Shown: one piece after another, positions 49,523 to 58,166 of the stretch | How the letters are laid out: the number at the start of each line of letters is the position of its first letter | Position numbering within the stretch: position 1 is the first letter of the stretch | Origin: Mycobacterium sp. PO1 | Lineage (GTDB): Bacteria; Actinomycetota; Actinomycetes; Mycobacteriales; Mycobacteriaceae | DNA: 64,000 nucleotides | NCBI RefSeq assembly: GCF_017312405.1 | Contig: NZ_BLTG01000023.1 | Location: 1 to 64,000, forward strand | Reading direction: 5' to 3' | Made by a program: the position numbers and the translations under genes | The notes under the pieces: model-generated | The model's database searches: none | Told to the model about the DNA's origin: nothing | Seen by the model: only the letters and a program-made list of their open reading frames with translations

Positions 49523-50772
49523 CCGAGACCGTTACCGCCGGCGAGAAAACCGAAACCGTCGACGAATTCGCGGCGCGGGCACGGACCTGGCTGGCCGACA
49601 ACATGCCCTCCATCGACCCGGACGATCCGCCCTTCTCGGTGCGCGCCGAAGCCGCCTCCTGGGAGCGCGCCAAGGAACTCCAGAAGCGGCTGTATGAAGG
49701 CGGTTTCGCCGGAATCTGTTTTCCCCGCGAGTACGGTGGGCTGGGCCTGGACTTCGCGTACCAGCGAGCCTTCAACGCCGAGTGCCGCGCCTACGAGATG
49801 CCGCTGATCCTCAACACTCCCTCGTTCACGATCTGTTCGGCCACGCTTCTGGACATGGGCAGCGAGGAGCAGAAACGTGCGCGCATCTCGGCGGCGATCC
49901 GAGGTGAGGAAATCCTCGTCCAGCTACTCAGCGAGCCGAACGGCGGATCCGATCTGGCGGGGGTGATCACCCGCGCCGACCGCCATGGCGACAGGTGGAT
50001 CATCAACGGCGCCAAGACCTGGAGCACCAGCGCATTCGCCGGTGACTACGGCCTGATGCTGGCCCGCACCGACTGGACCGTACCCAAGCACCAGGGTTTG
50101 ACGATGTTCCTCGTGCCGCTCGATGCGCCGGGCATCACGATGCGCCGGATCAAGGAGGTCAACGGCAACGAAGAGTTCTGCGAAGAGTTCTTCGACGGCC
50201 TGGAGTTGGGCGACGACGCGGTGGTCGGTGAGGTCAACGACGGGTGGACCGTCGCCTCGCGGCAGCTGTTCCACGAACGACGGGCGGTCGGTGGCGGCTC
50301 GGAGTTCGCCAGCGGCACAGGTGCCGAGAATGCCAGCGAGATGCCGCCCAATCACGTCGCACTGGCCGAAGCCACCGGACAGGGCGACGATCCCCGGATT
50401 CAGGACCTCGCCGGCCGTGCGTTGGTACGCAGGCTGGTCAAGGAGCACCTGATCGAGCACGTCTTCCGCGGGGTCTCCGACGGGTCCCTTCCACCGACCT
50501 CAGGCACCCTGATCAGGTTGTTCCACGCTGAGACCACGGAGTTGGAGATCGACACCGCTCTGACGATCGCCGGCACCGCCGGCGTCGTCGACGACGGCAG
50601 CGGGCTGCTCGACGTCGGGGTGCGGTATCTGTCACGCCAGACCGGATCGCTGGGTGGCGGCACATCGGAGATGGCGCGCAACGTGATCGGTGAACGCATC
50701 CTGGGGTTCCCCCGCGAGTTCGCCGCCGACCGCGGTGTCCCCTTCAACCAGGTCAAGCGCAACAAGAGCTGA
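49519..50772 (+). CDS. acyl-CoA dehydrogenase family protein (subunit B)
   Basis: 417-residue ACAD with a full set of motifs: GGFAGICFPREYGGLGLD, then VQLLSEPNGGSDLAG at the FAD site, INGAKTWSTSAFAGDYGLMLARTD in the middle domain, and TGSLGGGTSEMARNVIGERILGFPRE at the end. The start is ATG 49519, overlapping the preceding stop; a longer open frame upstream is spurious. Likely forms a heterotetramer with subunit A, as in steroid and cholesterol side-chain ACADs of mycobacteria (established for several adjacent fadE pairs). Confidence 0.88.
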   Translation: MTETVTAGEKTETVDEFAARARTWLADNMPSIDPDDPPFSVRAEAASWERAKELQKRLYEGGFAGICFPREYGGLGLDFAYQRAFNAECRAYEMPLILNTPSFTICSATLLDMGSEEQKRARISAAIRGEEILVQLLSEPNGGSDLAGVITRADRHGDRWIINGAKTWSTSAFAGDYGLMLARTDWTVPKHQGLTMFLVPLDAPGITMRRIKEVNGNEEFCEEFFDGLELGDDAVVGEVNDGWTVASRQLFHERRAVGGGSEFASGTGAENASEMPPNHVALAEATGQGDDPRIQDLAGRALVRRLVKEHLIEHVFRGVSDGSLPPTSGTLIRLFHAETTELEIDTALTIAGTAGVVDDGSGLLDVGVRYLSRQTGSLGGGTSEMARNVIGERILGFPREFAADRGVPFNQVKRNKS

Positions 50773-50779
50773 CCCCGGT

Positions 50780-51796
50780 TCAGAACAACACCTCCTGATA
50801 CGCCGGCGCAGGCGTCGTCTGCACCGGCGCCTCGCGGAACGCGCGGCCGTCACCAGTCAAACCGTGGCGGGCCACCAGCGGTGCCGCCCTGCGCTGCAGC
50901 ATCATTCGATACTCTGCCGGCAGATACGCTCCGCGGCGGTACAGCGCGCGGTACTGCGCCACCAGGTCCGGATGAGTTCTACCCAGCCAGTCCATGAACC
51001 AGCCCCGGGTGCTGCCGCGCAGGTGCAGACCGAACACCGTGACGCTGGTCGCACCCGCTGCGGCGACCGCTCCCAACAGCCCGTCGAGGTGTTCTTCGGA
51101 GTCGCTCAGATACGGCAGCACCGGCGCCACCATGACGTGACAGTCCAATCCCGCATCCCGGATCGCCGCGATGAGCGCGAGCCGCGCCTGCGGCGTCGGG
51201 GTGCCGGGCTCCACCTCCGCGTGCAGGGCCGGATCCCCCACGGCCAGCGACACGGCCACGCCCACCCGAACCCGCTCGGCGGCGCCGACGAGCAGCGGCA
51301 GATCCCGCCGCAGCAGCGTGCCCTTGGTGAGGATGGAAAACGGTGTGCCACTGTCACGCAGGGCGGCGATGACGCCCGGCATCAGCGCGTATCGGCCCTC
51401 GGCCCGTTGGTAGGGGTCGGTGTTGGTACCGAGCGCAACCGTCTCCCGCGCCCAGGACGGCCTGCGCAGCTCACGGCGCAACACCTCGGCCACGTTGGTC
51501 TTGACCACCACCTGGCTGTCGAAGTCGCTGCCGCAGTCGAACTCGAGGTACTCGTGGGTGGGCCGGGCGAAGCAGTACCGGCAGGCGTGCGAGCAACCGC
51601 GGTAGGCGTTGACGGTGTAGTTGAAGGGCAGCCCGGTCGACGACTTGGGAATCTTGTTCAGTGCGGACTTGCACATCACCTCGTGGAAGGTGATGCCCTC
51701 GAACTGCGGTGTCCGCACACTGCGTATCAGGCCGATACGCTGGAGTCCGGGGAGAGCGCCGTCGTCGACGTCGATACTCTGACCCGCCCAGCGCAT
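50780..51796 (-). CDS. Rv2578c family radical SAM protein
   Basis: 338 residues. The radical SAM cluster motif is CSHACRYC (CX3CX2C) near residue 70, within AYRGCSHACRYCFARPTHEYL, followed by TNVAEVLRRELRRPSWARETVALGTNTDPYQ and a barrel. The family is related to SplB-type proteins. No intein interrupts the motif. The ATG is eight bases from the LexA box at 51804-51819, and M. tuberculosis Rv2578c is a known LexA-regulated gene, so SOS induction is expected. It converges with the ACAD gene end (7-base gap). Confidence 0.87.
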   Translation of the reverse strand: MRWAGQSIDVDDGALPGLQRIGLIRSVRTPQFEGITFHEVMCKSALNKIPKSSTGLPFNYTVNAYRGCSHACRYCFARPTHEYLEFDCGSDFDSQVVVKTNVAEVLRRELRRPSWARETVALGTNTDPYQRAEGRYALMPGVIAALRDSGTPFSILTKGTLLRRDLPLLVGAAERVRVGVAVSLAVGDPALHAEVEPGTPTPQARLALIAAIRDAGLDCHVMVAPVLPYLSDSEEHLDGLLGAVAAAGATSVTVFGLHLRGSTRGWFMDWLGRTHPDLVAQYRALYRRGAYLPAEYRMMLQRRAAPLVARHGLTGDGRAFREAPVQTTPAPAYQEVLF

Positions 51797-51803
51797 ACTT
51801 CAT

Positions 51804-51819
51804 GCGAACATACGTTCGA
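51804..51819. promoter_or_regulatory. LexA (SOS) box
   Basis: GCGAAC ATAC GTTCGA differs by one base from the mycobacterial SOS consensus TCGAAC-N4-GTTCGA. It lies eight bases upstream of the radical SAM start and 43 bases upstream of the HelD-type start. A TTGACA on the minus strand (51830-51825) could be the -35 of the radical SAM promoter. Confidence 0.85.
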
Positions 51820-51862
51820 CCACCTGTCAAGAATCCGCGACACGGATACGTCTAAGGGGCCC

Positions 51863-54079
51863 ATGTCGACTACCGACCACGCCGCCGGCCAAGCTGCCGA
51901 CCACGCTGACGAACTGCGCGCCGAACGTGCCTACGTGGCGCAGCTCTACGAACGTCTCGATACCGAACGCGCCCGGCTGCAGAGCCGCTACGCCGCAGCC
52001 CTGCGCGGCAACGGTGGATCGCTGGTGGACCGCGACGTCGAGGTGCGGGCGCTGGCCAAACAGGTGCACCGCTGGAATGTGGCCGACCACGGACTGTGCT
52101 TCGGCCGCTTGGACAGCGTTTCCGGCGAGCGCACCTACATCGGTCGTATCGGCCTTTTCGACGCGGACGACGACCACGAGCCGATGTTGATCGACTGGCG
52201 CGCGCCGGCGGCGCGGCCGTTCTACGTGGCGACCGGGGCGCACCCCGAGAACGTGCGCAGACGACGCCAGTTCCACAACCTGGGGCGGCGGGTCGTCGAC
52301 TTCACCGACGAGTTTCTCGGCGCCCCGGGCGATGACGGCGACGGATCCAGTGACGCAGCCCTGCTGGCAGCGGTGAACGCGCCACGCGGTGAGGGCATGC
52401 GTGACATCGTCGCCACCATCCAGGCAGAGCAGGACGAGATCATCCGCTGTGACCACTCGGGGGTCTTGGTCATCGAAGGCGGCCCCGGCACCGGCAAGAC
52501 GGTCGTCGCGCTGCACCGCGTCGCCTATCTGCTCTACACCAGGCGCGCCCGCCTGGAGAGCCACGGTGTCCTCGTCGTCGGCCCGAACGCCGACTTCCTC
52601 GACCACATCGGGCGGGTGCTGCCCTCGCTGGGTGAGACCAATGTGGTGTTCACCACGACCGGTGATCTGGTACCCCACCTGACGGTCACCACCGAGGACG
52701 GCCCCGCGGCCGCCGCGGTGAAGGGGTCGCTGAGGATGCTCGACGTCCTGGCAGCAGCGGTCGCCGACCGCCAGCGGGTGCCCGACGATCCGCTGCCGAT
52801 CAACCTCTCCGACGTCGGGGTGCGTATCGACGCCGAGACCGCCGAGTGGGCCATCCAGGAGGCGCGGGCCAGCGGTGCGCCGCACAACGAGGCCAGGGCG
52901 GTGTTCGTCGATGTCGTCACCTGGGTGTTGACCGAGCGCGCGATCGCCAGGATCGGGCGCGGATGGTTGACCCGTGACGACCGTGCCGCCTGGGAGCACC
53001 TGCGCGCCGACCTGGTCGACGAATTGGAAGACCATGCCGGCTTCGCCGCGGCCTTGAACGAGTTGTGGCCGGTGCTGACACCGGAAACCCTTCTCTCCGA
53101 GCTCTACTCGTCGCATGACCGGCTTCGGGCCGCAGGCGCCGATGCGGCGCTGTGGCGTGCGGACGGGGCCGCGTGGACGGTGTCCGATGTGCCGCTGCTC
53201 GACGAACTGGTCGACCTGCTGGGTCATGACCGCTCCGGCGAGGAGGCCGCCGAACGGGAACGCCGCGAGGAGGCGGCCTACGCGGCCGGGGTGCTCGACC
53301 TGATGATCGGCCGCGAAGACCTGATGGACGACGAGGACCAACTGTTGGCGGGCGACGTCATCGGTGCCGAAGACCTCGCCGAGCGCTTCCTCGAGCGCGA
53401 CACCCGCGACCTCGCCGACCGCGCCGCAGCCGACCGCAACTGGACCTACGGGCACGTGGTCGTCGACGAGGCGCAGGAACTCTCCGAGATGGACTGGCGC
53501 GTCCTGATGCGGCGGTGCCCGAGCCGCTCGTTCACCATCGTCGGCGACCTCGCCCAGCGCCGCTCGGCCGCCGGCGTGGGATCCTGGGAAGCCGCACTGG
53601 CGCCGTACGTCCCTGGGCGCTGGCTGTACCGCGGCCTGTCGGTCAACTATCGCACCCCGGCCGAGATCATGGCGGTCGCCGCCGCGCTGCTCGCCGACGC
53701 CGCCCCCGAGATCACCCCGCCGGAATCGGTGCGCTCGACCGGGGTACCACCGTGGTCGGCGCAGCTCGACGAGCACCAACTACTCACTGCGATAGAAGAT
53801 TTCACCGATGCAGAGGCCGAGCGGCCCGGCACCAGTGTGGTGATCGGGCCGCCGGGACTGCCCGGCGTCATGACGCCCGCAGCCGCCAAGGGCCTCGAGT
53901 TCGACGCCGTGCTCGTCGTGGAGCCGGCGCAGATACTCGCCGACGGACCGCACGGAGCGGCCGACCTCTACGTCGCGCTGACCCGGGCCACCCAGCGGCT
54001 GGGTATCGTGCACAGCGCGCCGCTGCCCCCGGCGTTGGCCGGGCTGACCACGCGATCAGAGCGCGTGGGTCACCACTGA
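51863..54079 (+). CDS. HelD-type UvrD/Rep superfamily ATPase (RNA polymerase recycling factor)
   Basis: 738 residues. The N-terminal coiled-coil DELRAERAYVAQLYERLDTERARL (about 15-45) is the arm that enters the RNA polymerase secondary channel in HelD proteins. Walker A GGPGTGKTVVALHR is near 212, Walker B VVVDEAQELSEMDWR near 533, IVGDLAQRRSA motif III follows, then YRGLSVNYRTPAEI and the C-terminal KGLEFDAVLVV and LYVALTRATQRL. Matches actinobacterial HelD/HelR. The ATG at 51863 is used; the longer frame is spurious. It shares the LexA-box gap with the radical SAM gene. Confidence 0.88.
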   Translation: MSTTDHAAGQAADHADELRAERAYVAQLYERLDTERARLQSRYAAALRGNGGSLVDRDVEVRALAKQVHRWNVADHGLCFGRLDSVSGERTYIGRIGLFDADDDHEPMLIDWRAPAARPFYVATGAHPENVRRRRQFHNLGRRVVDFTDEFLGAPGDDGDGSSDAALLAAVNAPRGEGMRDIVATIQAEQDEIIRCDHSGVLVIEGGPGTGKTVVALHRVAYLLYTRRARLESHGVLVVGPNADFLDHIGRVLPSLGETNVVFTTTGDLVPHLTVTTEDGPAAAAVKGSLRMLDVLAAAVADRQRVPDDPLPINLSDVGVRIDAETAEWAIQEARASGAPHNEARAVFVDVVTWVLTERAIARIGRGWLTRDDRAAWEHLRADLVDELEDHAGFAAALNELWPVLTPETLLSELYSSHDRLRAAGADAALWRADGAAWTVSDVPLLDELVDLLGHDRSGEEAAERERREEAAYAAGVLDLMIGREDLMDDEDQLLAGDVIGAEDLAERFLERDTRDLADRAAADRNWTYGHVVVDEAQELSEMDWRVLMRRCPSRSFTIVGDLAQRRSAAGVGSWEAALAPYVPGRWLYRGLSVNYRTPAEIMAVAAALLADAAPEITPPESVRSTGVPPWSAQLDEHQLLTAIEDFTDAEAERPGTSVVIGPPGLPGVMTPAAAKGLEFDAVLVVEPAQILADGPHGAADLYVALTRATQRLGIVHSAPLPPALAGLTTRSERVGHH

Positions 54080-54498
54080 CCGAGCTGGCACCGCACGTTG
54101 TAGGGGTCGTCGTGTTGCACGACGACCTGACCGTCGACGGCGATGTCGCAGTGCGCGTTGGGCGCGGCCTGTCCGCCGCGAGTGGTGGAACTGACCTGCA
54201 TGATCGCCCACTGCGGGTCGGCCATCGTGGTTTCGAAGACCCACGGGGCGTCCGGCGCGACAGTCACCTTCTCGCGCTTGGCGAACGTGTATGCGTCGGC
54301 GTTGAAGGCCTCCATACTGGGCGGCTGGCTCGTCAGATAGAAGATGTCGAACTCGTAGGCGCCCGCCGAGGCCAGCGTGTAGCGGACCTGATGCGCCTCC
54401 TGGGCATGGGCCGACACCGGGCCGAGGGCCACCGTCGCCGCCGCGGCGACCAGGGACGCCCCTACGACCGCTCCTACTTTCGCTGTAGCTGTTCGCAT
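54070..54498 (-). CDS. small secreted protein, MmpS-like in layout
   Basis: 142 residues with a signal peptide (TATAKVGAVVGASLVAAAATVALG, likely cleaved after AHA near residue 31). The mature part is a beta-rich domain (HQVRYTLASAGAYEFDIFYLTS) with two Cys, in NAHCDIAVDG and YNVRCQLGQW, probably forming a disulphide. The C-VDG-VV-V-C layout recalls MmpS proteins, but it lacks an adjacent MmpL gene; family assignment is uncertain. ATG at 54498 is used. It overlaps the convergent HelD-type gene end by ten bases. Confidence 0.7.
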   Translation of the reverse strand: MRTATAKVGAVVGASLVAAAATVALGPVSAHAQEAHQVRYTLASAGAYEFDIFYLTSQPPSMEAFNADAYTFAKREKVTVAPDAPWVFETTMADPQWAIMQVSSTTRGGQAAPNAHCDIAVDGQVVVQHDDPYNVRCQLGQW

Positions 54499-54591
54499 GT
54501 TGGTCACATCGCCGGACCGTACCGGATCGTTACCGGCCGAGTCGTTTTCGACGGCCAACGACGTTAACGGCAAACGACCGTTTGGGTCGTG

Positions 54592-54607
54592 TTCACGTTA
54601 ATGTAAA
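54592..54607 (+). promoter_or_regulatory. GlnR-like site upstream of urtA
   Basis: TTCAC-GTTAAT-GTAAA resembles the GlnR a-site/b-site layout (TNAC-N6-GNAAC) with one mismatch. It lies about 160 bases before urtA in a 268-base gap from 54499. The gap also holds a small hairpin CTCATC-TGCG-GATGAG at 54724-54739; nothing else was seen. Confidence 0.4.
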
Positions 54608-54766
54608 TGTCACACACAGACACTTCGCAGAAACACAGGCGCTCTAACGTCCCGAGACGACACCGCGCGCCACGGCCGCCGCGGCGTCCCCCGGAAGCGT
54701 TCTGTAGATCCCTCTCACAACGCCTCATCTGCGGATGAGCGCTGCCGACGCGCAGAAAGGCTGTTC

Positions 54767-56032
54767 ATGCAACACTCTCGACGGTACTCCTTGACCCGGT
54801 CGGCCCTGGCCGCCGGCAGCGTCCTCGCCGCCACCAGCCTGGTGCTGGCCGGCTGCGGCAGCCGCGCCGGTGATGAAGGTGCAGCAAACGCCGAGTCCTG
54901 TGTCGACACCTCCGGTGACACGATCAAGGTCGGCGCGCTGAACTCGTTGTCGGGCACCATGGCGATCTCCGAGGTGACCGTGCGCAACGCCATCGATCTG
55001 GCCGTCGAGCAGATCAACGCCGACGGCGGCGTGATGGGCAAGCAGATCCAGCTGGTCGCCGAGGACGGCGCGTCCGAGCCTGCGGTGTTCGCCGAGAAGG
55101 CCCAGAAGCTGATCAGCAGTGACTGTGTGGCGGCGGTGTTCGGCGGGTGGACCTCGTCGAGCCGCAAGGCCATGCTTCCGGTGTTCGAGGACAACAACGC
55201 GCTGCTGTACTACCCGGTGCAGTACGAGGGCCTGGAAGCCTCTCCCAACATCTTCTACACCGGTGCCACCACCAACCAGCAGATCGTGCCCGCGCTGGAC
55301 TACCTCAAGGAGCAGGGCGTCACGTCGCTGTACCTGGTAGGCAGCGACTACGTCTTCCCGCAGACCGCCAACCGCATCATCAAGGCGTACGCCGCGGCCA
55401 ACGGCATGGAGATCCTCGGCGAGGACTACACGCCGCTGGGGTCGACGGACTTCTCCACGATCGTCAACAAGGTGCGCGCCTCGGGTGCCGACGCGGTGTT
55501 CAACACCCTCAACGGCGACTCGAACGTCGCGTTCTTCCGCGAGTACAAGAACGTGGGCCTGACACCGCAGGAGATGCCGGTGGTGTCGGTGTCCATCGCC
55601 GAGGAAGAGGTCGGCGGCATCGGCGTGCAGAACATCGAAGGCCAGCTGACCGCCTGGGACTACTACCAGACCATCGACAGTCCGGTGAACAACGCCTTCG
55701 TCGCGGCCTACAAGGACAAGTTCGGCGCCGACAAGCCCACCTCCGACCCCATGGAAGCCGCCTATGTGTCGGTGTATCTGTGGAAGAACACCGTCGAGAA
55801 GGCGGAATCGTTTGCAGTTCCCGATGTTCAGGAGGCGGCCGGCGGCGTCGAGTTCGATGCGCCCGAAGGCCTGGTGCAGATCGACGGCGACAACAACCAC
55901 ATCACCAAGACCGCCCGCATCGGTGAGATCCGCAACGACGGCCTGATCTACACGATCTGGGAGTCGCCCGGCCCGATCGAGCCGGATCCGTTCCTCGAAG
56001 GCTATCCGTGGGCCGAGGGCCTGTCGGGCTGA
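54767..56032 (+). CDS. urtA: urea ABC transporter substrate-binding lipoprotein UrtA
   Basis: 421 residues. An N-terminal signal ends at lipobox LAGC with Cys30. The mature protein is a periplasmic-binding fold of the urea/short-amide class: [31 protein letters not shown] and [15 protein letters not shown] are diagnostic for UrtA. It heads the urtABCDE operon, ending seven bases before urtB. A GlnR-like site upstream suggests nitrogen control, as known for urea uptake in M. smegmatis. Confidence 0.95.
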   Translation: MQHSRRYSLTRSALAAGSVLAATSLVLAGCGSRAGDEGAANAESCVDTSGDTIKVGALNSLSGTMAISEVTVRNAIDLAVEQINADGGVMGKQIQLVAEDGASEPAVFAEKAQKLISSDCVAAVFGGWTSSSRKAMLPVFEDNNALLYYPVQYEGLEASPNIFYTGATTNQQIVPALDYLKEQGVTSLYLVGSDYVFPQTANRIIKAYAAANGMEILGEDYTPLGSTDFSTIVNKVRASGADAVFNTLNGDSNVAFFREYKNVGLTPQEMPVVSVSIAEEEVGGIGVQNIEGQLTAWDYYQTIDSPVNNAFVAAYKDKFGADKPTSDPMEAAYVSVYLWKNTVEKAESFAVPDVQEAAGGVEFDAPEGLVQIDGDNNHITKTARIGEIRNDGLIYTIWESPGPIEPDPFLEGYPWAEGLSG

Positions 56033-56039
56033 CGCGCAC

Positions 56040-56924
56040 ATGGATGTCCTGATCGGGCAACTGGCAACAGGATTGAGCCTCGGCTCGATCCTGTTGCTCG
56101 CCGCCCTGGGCTTGTCCCTGACGTTCGGCCAGATGGGCGTCATCAACATGGCCCACGGCGAATTCATCATGGCCGGCTGCTACACCGCCTACGTGGTGCA
56201 GCAGGTCGTCTCCAGCGCCGGTGTGTCCCTGCTCATCTCACTGGTGGTGGGGTTCGTCGTCGGCGGTGCGATGGGTGCACTGCTGGAGGTCACGCTGATC
56301 AACCGCATGTACCACCGGCCGCTGGACACCCTGCTGGTCACCTTCGGTGTCGGACTGGTGTTGCAGCAGTTGGCCCGTGACCTCTTCGGCGCCCCCGCCA
56401 AGAACGTGTTCGCTCCCCCGTGGCTGTCGGGCGGAGTCGAGATCTTCGGCGCCGTGGTTCCGAAAACCCGGCTGTTCATCCTGGTGCTGGCGATCGCCTG
56501 CGTCACCGCGCTGGCCGTCGCGCTCAAGGCCAGCCCGATGGGCCGGAGGATCCGGGCGGTGGTGCAGAACCGCGATCTTGCCGAGACCAGCGGTATCTCG
56601 TCGCGCAGAACCGACATCACGACGTTCTTCATCGGTTCCGGGCTGGCCGGCGTCGCCGGAGTGGCGTTGACGTTGATCGGTTCGACGAGTCCGACGATCG
56701 GGCAGAGTTACCTCATCGACGCCTTCCTCGTGGTGGTGGTCGGAGGCCTGGGCCAGATCAAGGGCACCGTCATCGCCGCGTTCGCACTGGGCTTCTTGAA
56801 CTCGTTCATCGAGTACAACACCACCGCGTCGCTGGCCAAGGTGATCGTGTTCGTGGTGATCGTGATCTTCCTGCAGGTCCGGCCGCAGGGCCTGTTCACC
56901 GTTCGGACAAGGAGTCTGGTGTGA
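56040..56924 (+). CDS. urtB: urea ABC transporter permease UrtB
   Basis: 294-residue LivH-type permease with about eight hydrophobic helices. The MAHGEFIMAGCYTAYVVQ and LVVVVGGLGQIKGTVIAAFALGF segments match branched-chain amino acid/urea permeases. Its TGA shares a base with the ATG of the repeat-encoded mini-ORF that bridges to urtC. Confidence 0.93.
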   Translation: MDVLIGQLATGLSLGSILLLAALGLSLTFGQMGVINMAHGEFIMAGCYTAYVVQQVVSSAGVSLLISLVVGFVVGGAMGALLEVTLINRMYHRPLDTLLVTFGVGLVLQQLARDLFGAPAKNVFAPPWLSGGVEIFGAVVPKTRLFILVLAIACVTALAVALKASPMGRRIRAVVQNRDLAETSGISSRRTDITTFFIGSGLAGVAGVALTLIGSTSPTIGQSYLIDAFLVVVVGGLGQIKGTVIAAFALGFLNSFIEYNTTASLAKVIVFVVIVIFLQVRPQGLFTVRTRSLV

Positions 56925-57061
56925 TGCCGACGAGCGCTCGCGCGAGGAGCAGACGAGCACCGACGAGCGCTCGCACGAGGAGCAGACGAGCACCGACGAG
57001 CGCTCGCGCGAGGAGCAGACGAGCACCGACCAGCGCTAGCGCGAGGAGCCGGTGTGCGTAG
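56924..57061 (+). CDS. Arg-rich mini-ORF bridging urtB and urtC
   Basis: 45-codon ORF made entirely of four 33-bp repeats and encoding PTSARARSRRA-type units; about a third of residues are Arg. Its ATG overlaps the urtB stop (TGATG) and its TAG overlaps the urtC GTG. Translation would thus pass without a gap from urtB to urtC. This layout matches MIRU elements described in mycobacterial operons. Whether the peptide itself has a function is unknown. Confidence 0.5.
   Translation: MPTSARARSRRAPTSARTRSRRAPTSARARSRRAPTSASARSRCA
56927..57058 (+). repeat. 33-bp tandem repeat (4 copies) between urtB and urtC
   Basis: Contiguous copies at 56927-56959, 56960-56992, 56993-57025 and 57026-57058. The first three differ by one base; the fourth is divergent and supplies GAGGAG plus the GTG start of urtC. 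Each unit starts CCGACGAGCGCTCGC and contains GAGGAG. Confidence 0.95.
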
Positions 57062-58166
57062 TCTGGTGGGCCGCTGGCAGACCTGGGCCGGTTTCGGCGT
57101 CGCCGCGGTGGCGCTGTTCGCGATCGCCCCGGCCCTGCTGTCGAGCTTCCGGCTCAGCCTGTTGGCCCAGTTCCTCTGCTATGCGATCGTCGCCGTCGGC
57201 ATCGGGCTGGCCTGGGGCCGCGGGGGCATGCTGGTGCTGGGGCAGGGGGTGTTCTTCGGTCTCGGCGGCTACATGATGGGCATGCACCTCAAGATCGCCG
57301 ACGCCGAGATCGCCGGCAACGACGTACCCGACTTCATGCAGATCGCCGGCGTGCGTGAGCTTCCCGCGCTGTGGGTGCCGTTCGCGTCGCCGTTCGTCAC
57401 ACTGGTGGCCATCGTGGTGATCCCGGCCGGCATCGCGGCGCTGCTGGGCCTGGGCGTGTTCAAACGCAAGGTCAAGGGCGCCTACTTCGCGATCCTGTCC
57501 CAGGCGTTGGCGGCCGCGATGGCGATCCTGCTGATCGGCCAGGCCGAGCTGCTGGGCGGTTCCAACGGGCTCAACGGCTTCCGGACGTTCTTCGGCTTCC
57601 GACTGGCCGACCCGGTCAACCAGCAGATGCTGTACTTCATCGCCGCGGCCACGCTGCTGGCCGTCGTCGCGCTGGTGCGCCAGCTGATGCAGAGCCGTTA
57701 CGGCGAACTGCTGGTGGCGGTCCGCGACGGCGAGGAACGGGTCCGTTTCCTGGGCTACGACCCCGCCAACACCAAGGTCGTCGCCTACACCGTCGCGGCG
57801 CTGTTCGCCAGCATCGCCGGGGCGTTGTTCGCCCCGATCGTCGGCTTCATCACCCCGTCACAGGTCGGCATCCTGCCGTCGATCGCGTTCCTGATCGGCG
57901 TGGCGATCGGCGGCCGCACCACCCTGCTGGGCCCGGTGCTGGGGGCCATCGGCGTCGCGTGGGCGCAGACCCTGTTCTCCGAGCAGTACCCGTCGGGCTG
58001 GATCTACGCCCAGGGTGCGCTGTTCATCGTCGTGGTCGGGTTCTTCCCGGCAGGTCTGGCCGGGCTGGGCATGCTGTGGGCGCGCCGGCGCAGGAAGTCC
58101 GAGTCCGACCAGATGCCCGAGCCCGACAACGATCCCGATGCGGAGAAGGTGGGTGCCAGCTCATGA
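57054..58166 (+). CDS. urtC: urea ABC transporter permease UrtC
   Basis: 370-residue LivM-type permease with about ten helices. GIGLAWGRGGMLVLGQGVFFGLGGYMMG and the late GVAIGGRTTLLGPVLGAIGVAWAQTLFSEQYPSGW segments match UrtC. The GTG lies inside the fourth repeat copy, with GGAG five bases upstream. A charged tail ends in PEPDNDPDAEKVG. It overlaps urtD by four bases. Confidence 0.93.
   Translation: MRSLVGRWQTWAGFGVAAVALFAIAPALLSSFRLSLLAQFLCYAIVAVGIGLAWGRGGMLVLGQGVFFGLGGYMMGMHLKIADAEIAGNDVPDFMQIAGVRELPALWVPFASPFVTLVAIVVIPAGIAALLGLGVFKRKVKGAYFAILSQALAAAMAILLIGQAELLGGSNGLNGFRTFFGFRLADPVNQQMLYFIAAATLLAVVALVRQLMQSRYGELLVAVRDGEERVRFLGYDPANTKVVAYTVAALFASIAGALFAPIVGFITPSQVGILPSIAFLIGVAIGGRTTLLGPVLGAIGVAWAQTLFSEQYPSGWIYAQGALFIVVVGFFPAGLAGLGMLWARRRRKSESDQMPEPDNDPDAEKVGASS

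Noticed and set aside
50780..51796. Intein in the Rv2578c-type radical SAM gene
   Set aside because: The CX3CX2C region is uninterrupted and the protein has normal length.
50690..51862. N-terminal extension of the HelD-type protein
   Set aside because: The upstream open frame runs through the ACAD end and antisense to the radical SAM gene, with sequence unlike HelD; the ATG at 51863 begins the expected coiled-coil.
51797..51862. Rifampicin-associated element (HelR-type) upstream of the helicase gene
   Set aside because: No long GC-rich inverted repeat of that kind was found; the only clear site is the LexA box.
51827..53779. 650-codon minus-strand open frame
   Set aside because: Antisense to the HelD-type gene, whose helicase motifs are intact.
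56927..57058. Possible CRISPR or mobile element
   Set aside because: The 33-bp copies touch each other without spacers and have no terminal inverted repeats or transposase.
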